From DASPJR01 sp035628505 (lineage in GTDB: Bacteria; Planctomycetota; SZUA-567; H5-PLA8), in assembly GCA_035628505.1 (NCBI GenBank), contig DASPJR010000057.1:1-22434 (forward strand): a stretch of 22,434 nucleotides of DNA. The letters run 5' to 3'. The first letter of the stretch is position 1. The number at the start of each line of letters is the position of its first letter. The notes under the pieces were generated by a model. The model did not search any database. It had not been told where the DNA came from and saw only the letters and a list, made by a program, of their open reading frames with translations. Below are positions 15,701 through 22,434 of the stretch, in pieces. The translations under genes were made by a program, and so were the position numbers.

Positions 15701-18158
15701 CGCCGGTTGTGGACTGATCGGGCTTATCAGGCGAAGCGTCGGTGTTCTGCGCGATGTTGATGGCCGCTTCGATATTCGTCGCGACCCATTTGTCGAGCGC
15801 GGCCATCTTGGCCTGCGCCTGCAGCATGCGCTGGAAGAGCGCTTGCATGTCGGTCGCGCAGTCGCGTTGTTCGTGCTCGAGTCCCTTAACCTGGCCCTGT
15901 TCTTCTTTGGTCGCCTCGCTGGGTTTCTTGCTTCCCAGGCGGTCCTTGAACTCGCTGGTGAGCTTCGTGACGTTGCGCTGCTTCAAGAGCAGTTCGCGCG
16001 TCATGCGCAGGAGGTCCTCGGTTTCCGCCCACTTCTGCATCTGCTCAAGAAGCGCCTTGAGATCCGATAGAATCTCATCCTGCTTTTTGATCGCATTTTT
16101 GAGATTCGTGATGCGGTCATCGTCAGCCTTGGCCATCGCGCTGGAAGTGATCTCGCGTGCGGCCTCGGGCATTTTTTTGATGTGCTCGACTTCAAGCACG
16201 TCGCGGATCTGCTGCAGGCGGTCTTTGTCGTCAGGCGTGTCGAGGCCATTGGAGATGTAGCGCTGGATCAGGTTGTCGAACGCGTTCTGCAGGCTGTGTG
16301 TCTTGCGGCGGACTTCTTCCTGCAGCGCGCCGGCTTCGGACACCTTTGCGCGGTCCGTGTTGGCGAAGGGATTGCCGACAGCCAGATGATCCTTGATGCT
16401 GTCCACCTGCTTGCGGTCATTTTCCTGATCGCGAATGATGACCTTGAGGTCTTCGATCAGGCGCAGGCGGTCAATGTCGAGCTTGCGTCGGATTTCTTCG
16501 GGCGAGAGGATGCGCAACCGGAAAATCTGCGGCTCGGCTGGTTTGCGCGCTGCCGGGCAGTAGTCATACGCTTCGGCCCAGTATTCGACAACGTCACCTG
16601 GCTCCAGGCCCATATCCGCCAGCGACCAGTCCTTGGTGAGATCCAGCTTCTGCGCGCTGCGGTTGTAGGCGCCCGGCTGGGGCTCAGGCAGCTCAAATCC
16701 GCCTTCAACACCAGGACTCGTCGTGTCCACGGTTGCAGGCGCGGCGTTGCGGGCTCCGGCAACGTCAGGCGCTTTCACCGGCGTTGTGCCTTTGAAGCGC
16801 TTGAACTTAATGCCTGATTTCTTCAGACCGTAATCGTCTTCAAGCCCCAAATTGAGCACGACGGTGGCGGTCGGCGAAACTTCCAGGTCCATCGCCGGCT
16901 GGCGCCAGGAGACGCGCGGCAGATTGTCGGGCAGCACGAAAATCTTGTGCCGGATTTTACTCTGCTTATTGTCCAGTTCGTCTTCGTCATGCAGGAAGAT
17001 TTCGTAGTCCTTGGTCTCGTCCAGCGTAAGCGTGTGCAGGAATTTGGTGCGGTCCTGCGAAAGAGCCATGGGAACGGCTTCGGCGTTGCCGACCTTAATC
17101 AGAGCGCCGAGCGGTTTCATGGGTTTATTGAACTCGCCGGCCAGCTTGGCCTGAGTGCCAACGACATTGCGCAGGCTGCGCTCGCGGCGCGGCTCGCCTT
17201 CTTTATCGCTGATGTAATCGGGCAACTTGTACGTAACGGTCATGTTGACCAGTTCGGGGCGGTCCACCGCGCGCACTTTAAAAGGCCCGGCTTCGTTGTC
17301 ACCCGCTTTGATAATGAACGAAAAGCTGGAAATGACTGGATTGTAATCGTATTGAAATTCCTTCAGCTTCTCGCCGTTCTGATCGCTGCTCTTGGTCTTT
17401 CCGGTAATGGGCTCGGCCTTGCCAAAGCCTTTGCCATAATCGAACGCGATGTATGCCTGGCTGGGCAGCTCGCCGCGGACCTCCGCCACGATGCTGGTGC
17501 TGTCATTGCGCGGCACGATTTTCTCGGGTCCGCGTTTGCCATCGACGCTCACTTCAATGAATGTGCGCACCGGGTACGCGTACTTTGAAAGCGGATTGAG
17601 CAGGCGCAGCATGCCTGTTCCCATGAATGGACGCAGAGCGGGGATTGCGCAGAGAATCAGCAATAGCGCAACCGAACCTCCGGCCGAGTACAGCACCGGG
17701 CGGATACGGTCAAATTTGACGACGCGTGCGAAATCGAGCGCGGCTGTCTGCTGGTAGGCGCTGCGCGAGACTTCTTCCACCATCGGCGCGCTGATGGTGC
17801 GGTCGTCAGCAAGCATTCGCGTGAGCTGGATCGTGGAGATCAGGCTGTCGTTGAGCTGCGGGAATTCCTTTTCAACGGAGAGCGCCATGTCGTCGATCGA
17901 GAGCGGAACGGAGAGCGGCATGAAGATGCGCCGGTAGGCGATGGTGCCCAGGGTGCCCAGAATTCCTGCCGTCATGAGCACGCGGAAGAACGTATTGACC
18001 GGGCGGTCCCAGCGGAAGAAGAAGTAGTCGAGCGCCACGCCGGCGAGGATGCAGATCACCAGCGCGAGCACAAGCCGCCCGGCGCCATCGAGCGTACAGG
18101 CGTTGCGCAGAGTCCCGCGGAGAACTTCCAGTCGCTGCTTCAGATTGTCTTGAATCAT
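12711..18158 (-). CDS. Giant DUF4175-like membrane-anchored coiled-coil protein
   Basis: This 1815-residue protein has three N-terminal transmembrane helices (about 28-47, 57-77, 158-176), the DUF4175-type layout. A beta-rich, probably periplasmic region (about 185-560) contains Ig-like features such as TVTYKLPDYI and LEDDYGLKKSG. A very long charged, helical, coiled-coil region (about 570-1700) is rich in Lys, Glu, Gln and Asp. A tract of ten glycines (1717-1726) follows, then a conserved-looking tail with LVPPLAELKMLR and a second short Gly-rich end. Such proteins are common in Planctomycetota and related phyla, often near Bat or VWA genes; a distant alphaproteobacterial relative is the TIGR02302 family. 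No function is established; a structural or scaffolding role in the envelope is an inference. The start at 18158 has AGGG 7 nt upstream. The long antisense ORFs are composition artefacts. Confidence 0.85.
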   Translation of the reverse strand: MIQDNLKQRLEVLRGTLRNACTLDGAGRLVLALVICILAGVALDYFFFRWDRPVNTFFRVLMTAGILGTLGTIAYRRIFMPLSVPLSIDDMALSVEKEFPQLNDSLISTIQLTRMLADDRTISAPMVEEVSRSAYQQTAALDFARVVKFDRIRPVLYSAGGSVALLLILCAIPALRPFMGTGMLRLLNPLSKYAYPVRTFIEVSVDGKRGPEKIVPRNDSTSIVAEVRGELPSQAYIAFDYGKGFGKAEPITGKTKSSDQNGEKLKEFQYDYNPVISSFSFIIKAGDNEAGPFKVRAVDRPELVNMTVTYKLPDYISDKEGEPRRERSLRNVVGTQAKLAGEFNKPMKPLGALIKVGNAEAVPMALSQDRTKFLHTLTLDETKDYEIFLHDEDELDNKQSKIRHKIFVLPDNLPRVSWRQPAMDLEVSPTATVVLNLGLEDDYGLKKSGIKFKRFKGTTPVKAPDVAGARNAAPATVDTTSPGVEGGFELPEPQPGAYNRSAQKLDLTKDWSLADMGLEPGDVVEYWAEAYDYCPAARKPAEPQIFRLRILSPEEIRRKLDIDRLRLIEDLKVIIRDQENDRKQVDSIKDHLAVGNPFANTDRAKVSEAGALQEEVRRKTHSLQNAFDNLIQRYISNGLDTPDDKDRLQQIRDVLEVEHIKKMPEAAREITSSAMAKADDDRITNLKNAIKKQDEILSDLKALLEQMQKWAETEDLLRMTRELLLKQRNVTKLTSEFKDRLGSKKPSEATKEEQGQVKGLEHEQRDCATDMQALFQRMLQAQAKMAALDKWVATNIEAAINIAQNTDASPDKPDQSTTGDPYPGIEDKMRAAQNDIRETFSFGTAGAKQKNAEGGLERIITVLSRRRDVDKEMMKDIEQASRDMKKILDQQRDLIKKTDNIQDKKTLEQNIAQAKQQLQDLREKQSKLKDETQKFQNQSDPKAAGLEQQLASAAKELDDVIKQQNKIFKDTVDQLSPAEREIARSLHELEEIEMQERALAKESNELADPKAEKALREQFEKVKKLRTAQKDIESKITMANSAPDQAKAAEALKALQDGQSKLRTETITTLGGLNGVAEELTKGVAKDSPRMTVLQPVVRALTQAASLGLHAPEEMKKAAELLGDAKGKESFAASLDAIDKLIRTEEVLLKALGFEHKRFEETAIDIANRQADTRGKLDEIANRIANLIRAGNTPEQVEKDKKLAPAGKDAARALPELEGSSKDMSDAADVIRQGAPSGNRVNTGKASAMQISAADKIKKAREILQGTSEELSKDKKSDHDKVGAQQTEIQNKAKALQTQIENLAKEIENAHAAASGDQPRPADPAGAAGKIGEAANNMSDATKDLSKPNPAGATKNESKAIDALEEAKEKMGDLRRKVEELKEPGRRLERMQKELKDKARKLATDVKGIEDQLPMEKKDSKPGENIKNASNSMQNAQNSMSGDNAGPDGKQGNPDNKEAAKEQENAISELDKALKALDDLAAKAAKEQDPRAPSVLDRLKQPQNALRDEVLKLQKKLDQFRDKTGNKNAEKASQANQSASKNQSAASSQMGQGNQSGAKSSEEEAEQDLQDALENLEQFQQQMQQQNKNEQLFQIEQELKKMLTVQKDLLGKTQDVEKQRPGPDEKLPRRAKGMVKQVFEDQQKLADAGKQVVKKLEEAPVFQYVMQGASNDMAEAAARLDKEESGVLTQEMQEDVIRNLGDLIEALRKERQNPQQGGGGGGGGGGKQPLVPPLAELKMLRIMQRNVNGQTKKIDEEVSKAKDSRKELTKDQKDRLRRAAVKEGEIARVTKRIADELSGGGAAPPIGPEEKDEDK

Positions 18159-18191
18159 AGTTGGCCCTGATTGCCGCCCATTGCTGTTGTG

Positions 18192-18226
18192 CTCCCTTCC
18201 CCGTGCGGGAGGGGAAGGGGGAGGGG
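18192..18226. repeat. GC-rich hairpin repeat (CCCTTCCCC/GGGGAAGGG)
   Basis: CCCTTCCCC (18194-18202) pairs with GGGGAAGGG (18211-18219) across the loop GTGCGGGA, followed by more G-runs. I recognise this as a form of the CCCTCTCCCCGTGCGGGAGAG family of intergenic repeats seen in many bacterial genomes. It lies about 33 bp upstream of the DUF4175-like gene and directly after the stop of a possible small ORF. It might act as a weak terminator or pausing element. Confidence 0.55.
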
Positions 18227-18343
18227 TTAGCCTCTCGCTTTCAGATAGCGCTCTACATCACTGATCGAGCACAATCCGCGCAACAAAACTGTCGTTCCAT
18301 CTTCAGTTGTGACTGCCGATAAATCAACGCGCAATCGGCCCAC
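18227..18343 (-). CDS. Possible small protein or gene remnant, 38 codons
   Basis: This minus-strand frame runs from GTG at 18343 (or TTG at 18334, about 10 nt after AAGGA) to TAA. It reads GRLRVDLSAVTTEDG at the start and ends SDVERYLKARG. The composition looks like real protein (amphipathic, few rare residues), and the ending suggests the C-terminus of a folded domain. A stop codon lies three codons upstream of the GTG, so it is either a very small gene or the 3' remnant of a larger one. An AT-rich stretch (18389-18425) upstream could hold a promoter. I do not recognise the family. Confidence 0.35.
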   Translation of the reverse strand: MGRLRVDLSAVTTEDGTTVLLRGLCSISDVERYLKARG

Positions 18344-18388
18344 TTCCTTCTAACCTCTTAGGACGCCCGCCGATAGCGTGCCGACAGC

Positions 18389-18425
18389 AAAATTTATGTA
18401 AAAACTTAAGAATAAATTTGGATTG
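18389..18425. other. AT-rich spacer, possible divergent promoter region
   Basis: This short AT-rich stretch stands out from the GC-rich surroundings and separates the possible minus-strand small ORF from the plus-strand proline-rich ORF. TACATAAAT-like sequence on the minus strand resembles a -10 element, but no convincing -35 box can be paired with it on either strand. Confidence 0.25.
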
Positions 18426-18500
18426 ATGCACAACATAAGAACGGCTGAGTTTGGCGCTTCTTTCGCGGTTTATGTCGCGCGCTGCTGGAGAATCGCTGCA

Positions 18501-18707
18501 ATGCCGCCGCCTGACAAAGAAAAGCCTGTTCCTGAGACTAAACCGCCCGATCCGCATCCGGCGCCTGTCGTTCCGCAGCCGGTCGATCCACCCAAGCCCG
18601 CTCCACCGGCCCCGGCGGTACCGCCCGCACCCTCGCCAACCGTGCCCAGCACGCCAACGCCGACGACACCGCCTACGCCAGAAGGACCAGCGCCGACTCA
18701 AATCTGA
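18501..18707 (+). CDS. Proline-rich hypothetical ORF (68 residues)
   Basis: From ATG at 18501, with GGAG about 10 nt upstream, the frame encodes a Pro/Ala/Thr/Lys-rich peptide (MPPPDKEKP, then PPDPHPAP and PTPTTPPTPEG). It has no hydrophobic segment. The frame can be extended upstream to 18423, but that part shows no signal peptide. It resembles the proline-rich linkers of surface lipoproteins or TonB-like proteins and could be a remnant of one. The composition also opens Arg-rich and Gly-rich ORFs in other frames, so coding status is uncertain. Confidence 0.3.
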   Translation: MPPPDKEKPVPETKPPDPHPAPVVPQPVDPPKPAPPAPAVPPAPSPTVPSTPTPTTPPTPEGPAPTQI

Positions 18708-18718
18708 GCCGCAAGTGT

Positions 18719-20758
18719 TTACTTAATGCGCAGATTGGCTTCCGCTCCGGAAATTTTATACAGCTCCTTGGTGCGGCTGAAGTCCGCCGCCTGGGCACCG
18801 ACGAGAGTCAAATTGCGGGGTGCCAGGCAGCCCAGCGCCTCGGGGATGTCGAGCACACGCAGCACGCTCAGCAACGGCGGACCATATTCGCCCCCTTCTG
18901 TTTTGGGCATGTGCGAGACGGGCGGGTCGACAATCGTAATGGCCGAAATTTGCGGTTCGTAAAGCATGGCGTAAGCGGCCAGGATTCCCGCTTGTCCCCG
19001 GCCTGCGAGCCGCAGCGTAATACCAGATGTCGAGCGGCGTTTGATCATCGTAATGATATCCCAGATCCGTCCGCTATCCACGGTGGCTCCAATCAAGGCC
19101 ATACTGCGCTCGACCGTGTTCGGCGGGCTCTTGCGTGTCCAGGCACCAGGTCCTGCGCCGCGTGGAGCGATAAGGAAAGCCGAGCCGTCAGCGACTGCCT
19201 CCTTGGCCCATTCCGGGACCTTTCCGGGTGTGTCATCTGCATTGAGAATTACAAAGCAGACGTTGCTCACGTTGGCGGCGGGGTGCCAGCTGTAATGCAC
19301 CGTCACGTTCGGTTCCGTTGTCTCCTTGCCCTCTTCAGGAGCCGTCTTCAGCGGCTGAAATGACACCTCGGGGGTAGCTGCCGGCCACGCGGAGAAGGCG
19401 GCGGCGCGCAGCTTCTCCAGCAGGTCGTTACGCCAATTGGTGAACTCTTCAGGTTTCGGAAGATTGACCTTCGCCCGCGGGACAAACACCTGGTCCACCT
19501 TTGTATTGATCTGATCGGCAGGGATATCCGCATCGGTTGGGAACACACGCAGCGATGATTTTTCCAGGCGGTGTTTGCCCTCGGCATTTAGCCCCGCGTC
19601 CGCATCGACAACAGGGGCTGCGTCACGCTTGAGGTGGCGGTTGAAGAATTCGAAAATGGCGCGCCGTAGGTCCGTTCGGTACGCGTGCCCGCCGACGCTG
19701 ACAACCGCGGAGACCTTGTCGCCCGCGCCAAAACGAGCGTACAGCCCGGAGAGGCGGTTGATCACGCGATCGTTGGCGCTCATGGGGAAGATTGGATCGG
19801 CGTCTGAATTCACGAACAGCAGCGGCCGCGGGGCGATAAGCGCGGGGATTTCCGTCCAGTTCCAGCGCGCGCTGTTATAGAGGAACATGCAGTCGCAATG
19901 CCCGTTCACGCCGTCTTCGCAGACATAATGCCCAAGGTCCGCCATGCCGCTCACCGGCGCCGCCGCCTTGATGCGCTCGTCAGCAACGCTGATCCACATG
20001 GTGGCCGAACCACCGCCGGAGATGCCTGTCGCGCCGATGCGCTCGGTATCGACCTCGGGCCGCGTGCACAGATAATCCAGCGCGCGGATCGCGTTCCAGC
20101 ATTCCACTCCGGCCGAGGTGTAACCGGCAGAGTGCCACCACCAGCGGTTCTCGCGGTAGGTGCCGTGGTGAATAGCGGCAATTTCGCCAAGCTGCAGCGT
20201 GTCGATCATCAGGCAGACATAGCCGTGTGTGGCGAACCAAATTCCGTGATCGTGATAGCCGGTCTTGTTGCCGTCACGTTTCTGCTGCGAATGGCCGCAC
20301 TGGTAGAGGATTGTCGGGTACTTGGGCTTAGGGTCAGTAAAATGATCTGTTCTCGGCCGGTACAGGTTACCGGTGACGTAAAGCCCGGGGCGGCTCTGGA
20401 AGTGCAACTTCTCGATAATATAGCCTGGCAAATAGGACTTTTCGCCTGATGCAAGTGTCACGATCTCCGGTTCCATGATCATCTGGCCGGTAATCTTCGC
20501 ATTCAGAGGGGTTTTCTCGGGCAGCGGCCAGAGCCCCATCATATGGAAGAATTCCTGCTTCATTTTGGGGCGGCGGGCTTCAAAGTCCGCCGCCGTTTTG
20601 ACGTCTTTGAGGAACTCGCTTTCGAGCAGCCTCGCCTGAGCGGACAGGTAAGCGCGGATGTTCTTGTCGTTATCCGTGAGAACTTGCGGTTCTCCGGCGT
20701 AAGCCTGCCAGAACATTAATCCACAGATGAGAGCGGCTGCAATTGTAATGGTGCGCAT
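18719..20758 (-). CDS. Secreted two-domain alpha/beta hydrolase, acetylxylan-esterase-like
   Basis: This 679-residue protein starts at MRTITIAAAL (ATG at 20758) with GGAGGG 4 nt upstream and a signal peptide of about 22 residues (ending AYAG). The first domain (about 60-380) is an Abhydrolase_7 / acetylxylan-esterase-type hydrolase with a visible triad: S247 in GISGG, an Asp in NSDADP (D319 or D321), and H358 in GGHAY. The second region (about 470-679) looks like another alpha/beta-hydrolase fold, but its elbow reads LAGRGQAG and lacks the nucleophile Ser, so it is probably non-catalytic. Such proteins in Planctomycetota and Verrucomicrobiota are placed in polysaccharide deacetylation, but the substrate here is not known. 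An upstream in-frame extension to 21238 crosses the pilM start and repeats, and is rejected. The gene seems to stand alone. Confidence 0.82.
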   Translation of the reverse strand: MRTITIAAALICGLMFWQAYAGEPQVLTDNDKNIRAYLSAQARLLESEFLKDVKTAADFEARRPKMKQEFFHMMGLWPLPEKTPLNAKITGQMIMEPEIVTLASGEKSYLPGYIIEKLHFQSRPGLYVTGNLYRPRTDHFTDPKPKYPTILYQCGHSQQKRDGNKTGYHDHGIWFATHGYVCLMIDTLQLGEIAAIHHGTYRENRWWWHSAGYTSAGVECWNAIRALDYLCTRPEVDTERIGATGISGGGSATMWISVADERIKAAAPVSGMADLGHYVCEDGVNGHCDCMFLYNSARWNWTEIPALIAPRPLLFVNSDADPIFPMSANDRVINRLSGLYARFGAGDKVSAVVSVGGHAYRTDLRRAIFEFFNRHLKRDAAPVVDADAGLNAEGKHRLEKSSLRVFPTDADIPADQINTKVDQVFVPRAKVNLPKPEEFTNWRNDLLEKLRAAAFSAWPAATPEVSFQPLKTAPEEGKETTEPNVTVHYSWHPAANVSNVCFVILNADDTPGKVPEWAKEAVADGSAFLIAPRGAGPGAWTRKSPPNTVERSMALIGATVDSGRIWDIITMIKRRSTSGITLRLAGRGQAGILAAYAMLYEPQISAITIVDPPVSHMPKTEGGEYGPPLLSVLRVLDIPEALGCLAPRNLTLVGAQAADFSRTKELYKISGAEANLRIK

Positions 20759-20938
20759 AAGACCCTCCGAACTTCTGAATGAAGTGCCACATATGTTACA
20801 CCTCAGGCCGCTCAATCGTACGCTCTTTTCCCGTGCGTCCATGCGCCTTTGTATCTGTGTGATTTGACCTTTGAGCCGGCGAAGTGAAAAAGTAGCAGGA
20901 CAGAACGTGCATTTTACGTCAGAATTAAGGTTAACTAC

Positions 20939-21101
20939 GGTTTCTGGTTCCTCGTTTCTAGTTTCTGGTTCTCTGCCTTGGGGACGTGCAAACTGGGATT
21001 CGGGATGTGATCGGTCTTTGTTTCTGCTCTTGCAGGATTGAGGCTGCGCAACTGCGGAAGCCTTGAACTGGAAACGAGAAGCCGGAAACTCGAAACCAAG
21101 G
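20939..21101. repeat. Degenerate GTTTCTGG-type inverted repeat pair
   Basis: Two arms made of GTTTC-GG and CTCGTTTC units lie at 20939-20982 and, inverted, at 21061-21101. Over a 32-base core, 23 positions match between one arm and the reverse complement of the other. The right arm ends at the ribosome-binding site of pilM. I recognise this as the low-complexity intergenic family whose false translations read ETRN-EEPET. The 349-bp region 20759-21107 otherwise holds only unidentified promoter sequence. Confidence 0.55.
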
Positions 21102-21107
21102 AGCTGC

Positions 21108-22434
21108 ATGGCTACAGGTCTGGGCATCGATATTGGCGCCGAGCACATCAAAGTAGTGCAGGCGAAAGTCTCCGGCGGCAGCGTGACCGTTACCGGCGCG
21201 CTGAAACTTCCGCGCAAGGCACCAGACGCCCCCAACATGCCTGATCTTCCGCCCGATCAGCAGGAAGAGGCCGGCGGACTGGTTATCCCTGAAAGTCTCG
21301 GCGCCGAGCTGAAAAAAGCAGGCCTTGGCCGCTGCGGAACGCTGGGCATCTCCGGTCGCGAAGTCATCCTCAAATACCTGGCCACGCCGCCGATGCCTCC
21401 TGACAAGCTGAAGATGTTCATCGATATGGAGATCGGCGGCAAGCTGACGGCCAAAGGCGGCGCCGGCGATGGACCTTCGGTGACGTACGATTACCGCATC
21501 CTCAATGTTCCCTCCGGCCTTCGCGGCGACCTGATCATCATGGCCGGCGTCTGCAAGAATGAGTATCTCTTCGGCATCAACGCGGCGCTGAAATCGGCCC
21601 AGCTTTCGGCCAGCCACATTACGCCGTCCTGCTTCGGGATGGTCAATGCCTACTTGCGGACTCAGCAGATCAAGGAAAATGAAACGGTCGTTCTCGTCGA
21701 TGTCGGACACGAACTGCTCGAGATTGCTATCCTCGAGGAGAAGAACCTCTACTTCGCGCGTAGTGCTCCCGGCGGCGGAAAGAAGTTCACCAACGCCCTC
21801 GATAAGGTGCTGAAGATCGGTTTCAATAAAGCGCAGGAGTTCAAGCACGAGCGGGCGAAAATTTACCCCGAAGGCGCGCAGATTCCCAACAAACAGGAGC
21901 TGATGTTCCAATCGGCGCTCAAGGAAGGCGCGGACGCCATCGTCAGCGCCGTGCGCAGCTCGGTGATGTTCTGCCGCACGCAGGCGAAGATGCCGAAGCT
22001 CGATTACGCAAAGATTATCCTCTCCGGCGGCGGCGCACGCTTGACAGGTCTGCGCGAGTACGTCGAGAAAAAAGCCGGGCGGCCGGTTGAAGTGCTCGAG
22101 CTCTACAAAAACCTGGACCTGCGGCGTCTCGATGCCGCCAGCGCGCGCTGCTTTGAAGGCGACGTTCCGGATATGGGCATCGCCCTTGGCCTGGCGATCA
22201 TCGACGCCGATCCCGACTGCTTCCACTTCGCGATGGTGCCGGAAAAGATCCGCAAGCGGCAGATCTTTCTGCAGAAAACAGTTTACGGCATCGCCGCGGG
22301 CGTGGTGATGCTCGCATCGGTGATCCCGCCGATCCAGAGCTCACAGAAGGCCGCGGCCGCCCAGACCCAGCTGGTAGATACCTACGAGGATCTGCGCAAG
22401 GCGGCGAAGGACAAGAAAAAGGAATTTGAAGTCA
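21108..22434 (+). CDS. pilM: PilM-like type IV pilus ATPase with fused PilN-like segment (3' end outside window)
   Basis: An open frame of 442 codons runs off the right edge. The ATG at 21108 has AAGGAG 4 nt upstream. The actin-like ATPase motifs of PilM are visible: GIDIGAEHIKVVQ (6-18, phosphate 1), VVLVDVGHELLEIAI (194-208, phosphate 2) and ILSGGGARLTGL (304-315, adenosine). Canonical PilM ends near residue 350-370. Here the chain continues through MVPEKIRKR (376-384), which resembles the N-terminal motif of PilN, into a transmembrane helix (about 392-408) and a coiled coil, as PilN does. PilM normally sits in the cytoplasm and binds the PilN N-terminus, forming the inner-membrane alignment complex of type IV pili or type II secretion. 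A fusion would tether the ATPase to the membrane. The next genes are expected to be pilO- and pilQ-like. Confidence 0.88.
   Translation, partial: MATGLGIDIGAEHIKVVQAKVSGGSVTVTGALKLPRKAPDAPNMPDLPPDQQEEAGGLVIPESLGAELKKAGLGRCGTLGISGREVILKYLATPPMPPDKLKMFIDMEIGGKLTAKGGAGDGPSVTYDYRILNVPSGLRGDLIIMAGVCKNEYLFGINAALKSAQLSASHITPSCFGMVNAYLRTQQIKENETVVLVDVGHELLEIAILEEKNLYFARSAPGGGKKFTNALDKVLKIGFNKAQEFKHERAKIYPEGAQIPNKQELMFQSALKEGADAIVSAVRSSVMFCRTQAKMPKLDYAKIILSGGGARLTGLREYVEKKAGRPVEVLELYKNLDLRRLDAASARCFEGDVPDMGIALGLAIIDADPDCFHFAMVPEKIRKRQIFLQKTVYGIAAGVVMLASVIPPIQSSQKAAAAQTQLVDTYEDLRKAAKDKKKEFEV

Noticed and set aside
16182..17588. Two plus-strand open frames of about 210 codons (16182-16817 and 16947-17588)
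   Set aside because: Both lie opposite the DUF4175-like gene, lack ribosome sites and domain features, and are composition shadows.
20759..21238. 160-codon upstream extension of the esterase-like gene, containing two CxxC pairs that look like a zinc ribbon
   Set aside because: The ATG at 20758 has a strong ribosome site and a signal peptide directly after it. The extension runs through an intergenic repeat and across the start of pilM, so the Cys pairs are probably chance.
20958..22226. 422-codon open frame on the minus strand opposite pilM
   Set aside because: The plus strand carries all three PilM ATPase motifs. The antisense frame shows no recognisable domain and results from GC-rich codon composition.
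1..22434. CRISPR arrays, tRNAs, transposases, phage or defence genes
   Set aside because: Read through on both strands; no regular spaced repeats, cloverleaf sequences or recognisable mobile or defence proteins were found.

Overview
The window is about 22.4 kb of dense, moderately GC-rich bacterial DNA. It carries ten confident genes, two of them cut by or close to the window edges, plus a few doubtful small ORFs. No tRNA, rRNA, CRISPR array, transposase or integrase is visible. The gene set is a Bat aerotolerance operon, a giant DUF4175-like coiled-coil membrane protein, a secreted sugar-type beta-propeller protein, an acetylxylan-esterase-like secreted hydrolase and a PilM with a PilN-like extension. 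This combination fits a Gram-negative of the PVC group (Planctomycetota, Lentisphaerota, Verrucomicrobiota) or a related uncultured phylum. The placement is an inference from gene content; no marker gene confirms it.

Left part, plus strand (1-5408): a tightly packed Bat operon. The first gene, open at the left edge, joins a BatB-type von Willebrand A domain to a BatC-type TPR protein with a highly charged tail. batD follows after 2 bp, and a batE-like TPR/SH3 gene overlaps batD by 4 bp. After a 72-bp gap comes a secreted GH43/GH32-like beta-propeller protein (5481-6914).

Middle, minus strand (11111 down to 6917): a four-gene operon encoding a D-serine dehydratase / D-threonine aldolase family PLP enzyme, an M19 membrane-type dipeptidase, a RidA-superfamily protein and an ACS-family MFS transporter. 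Together they read as uptake and cleavage of D-residue-containing dipeptides, dehydration of D-serine to 2-aminoacrylate, and RidA-assisted hydrolysis of that enamine to pyruvate. The pathway is inferred from families and gene order.

Middle-right, minus strand: a secreted transglutaminase-like protein (12575-11307), then the 1815-residue DUF4175-like protein (18158-12711). A perfect 14-bp-stem terminator lies between the two genes. DUF4175-type proteins, Bat proteins and transglutaminase-like proteins are often neighbours in PVC genomes, so these may belong to one envelope-related set with the left-hand operon.

Right part: a 560-bp interval (18159-18718) holds a GC-rich hairpin repeat, a possible 38-codon minus-strand ORF, an AT-rich spacer and a proline-rich plus-strand ORF. 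Next is a secreted two-domain alpha/beta hydrolase on the minus strand (20758-18719), then a 349-bp intergenic region with degenerate inverted repeats. The window ends in a plus-strand pilM-like gene that runs off the right edge with the start of a fused PilN-like segment.

I saw no defence island or mobile system. The most notable points are the protein fusions (BatB-BatC, PilM-PilN), the D-serine-type operon, the giant coiled-coil protein, the degenerate second hydrolase domain and two uncharacterised small ORFs.
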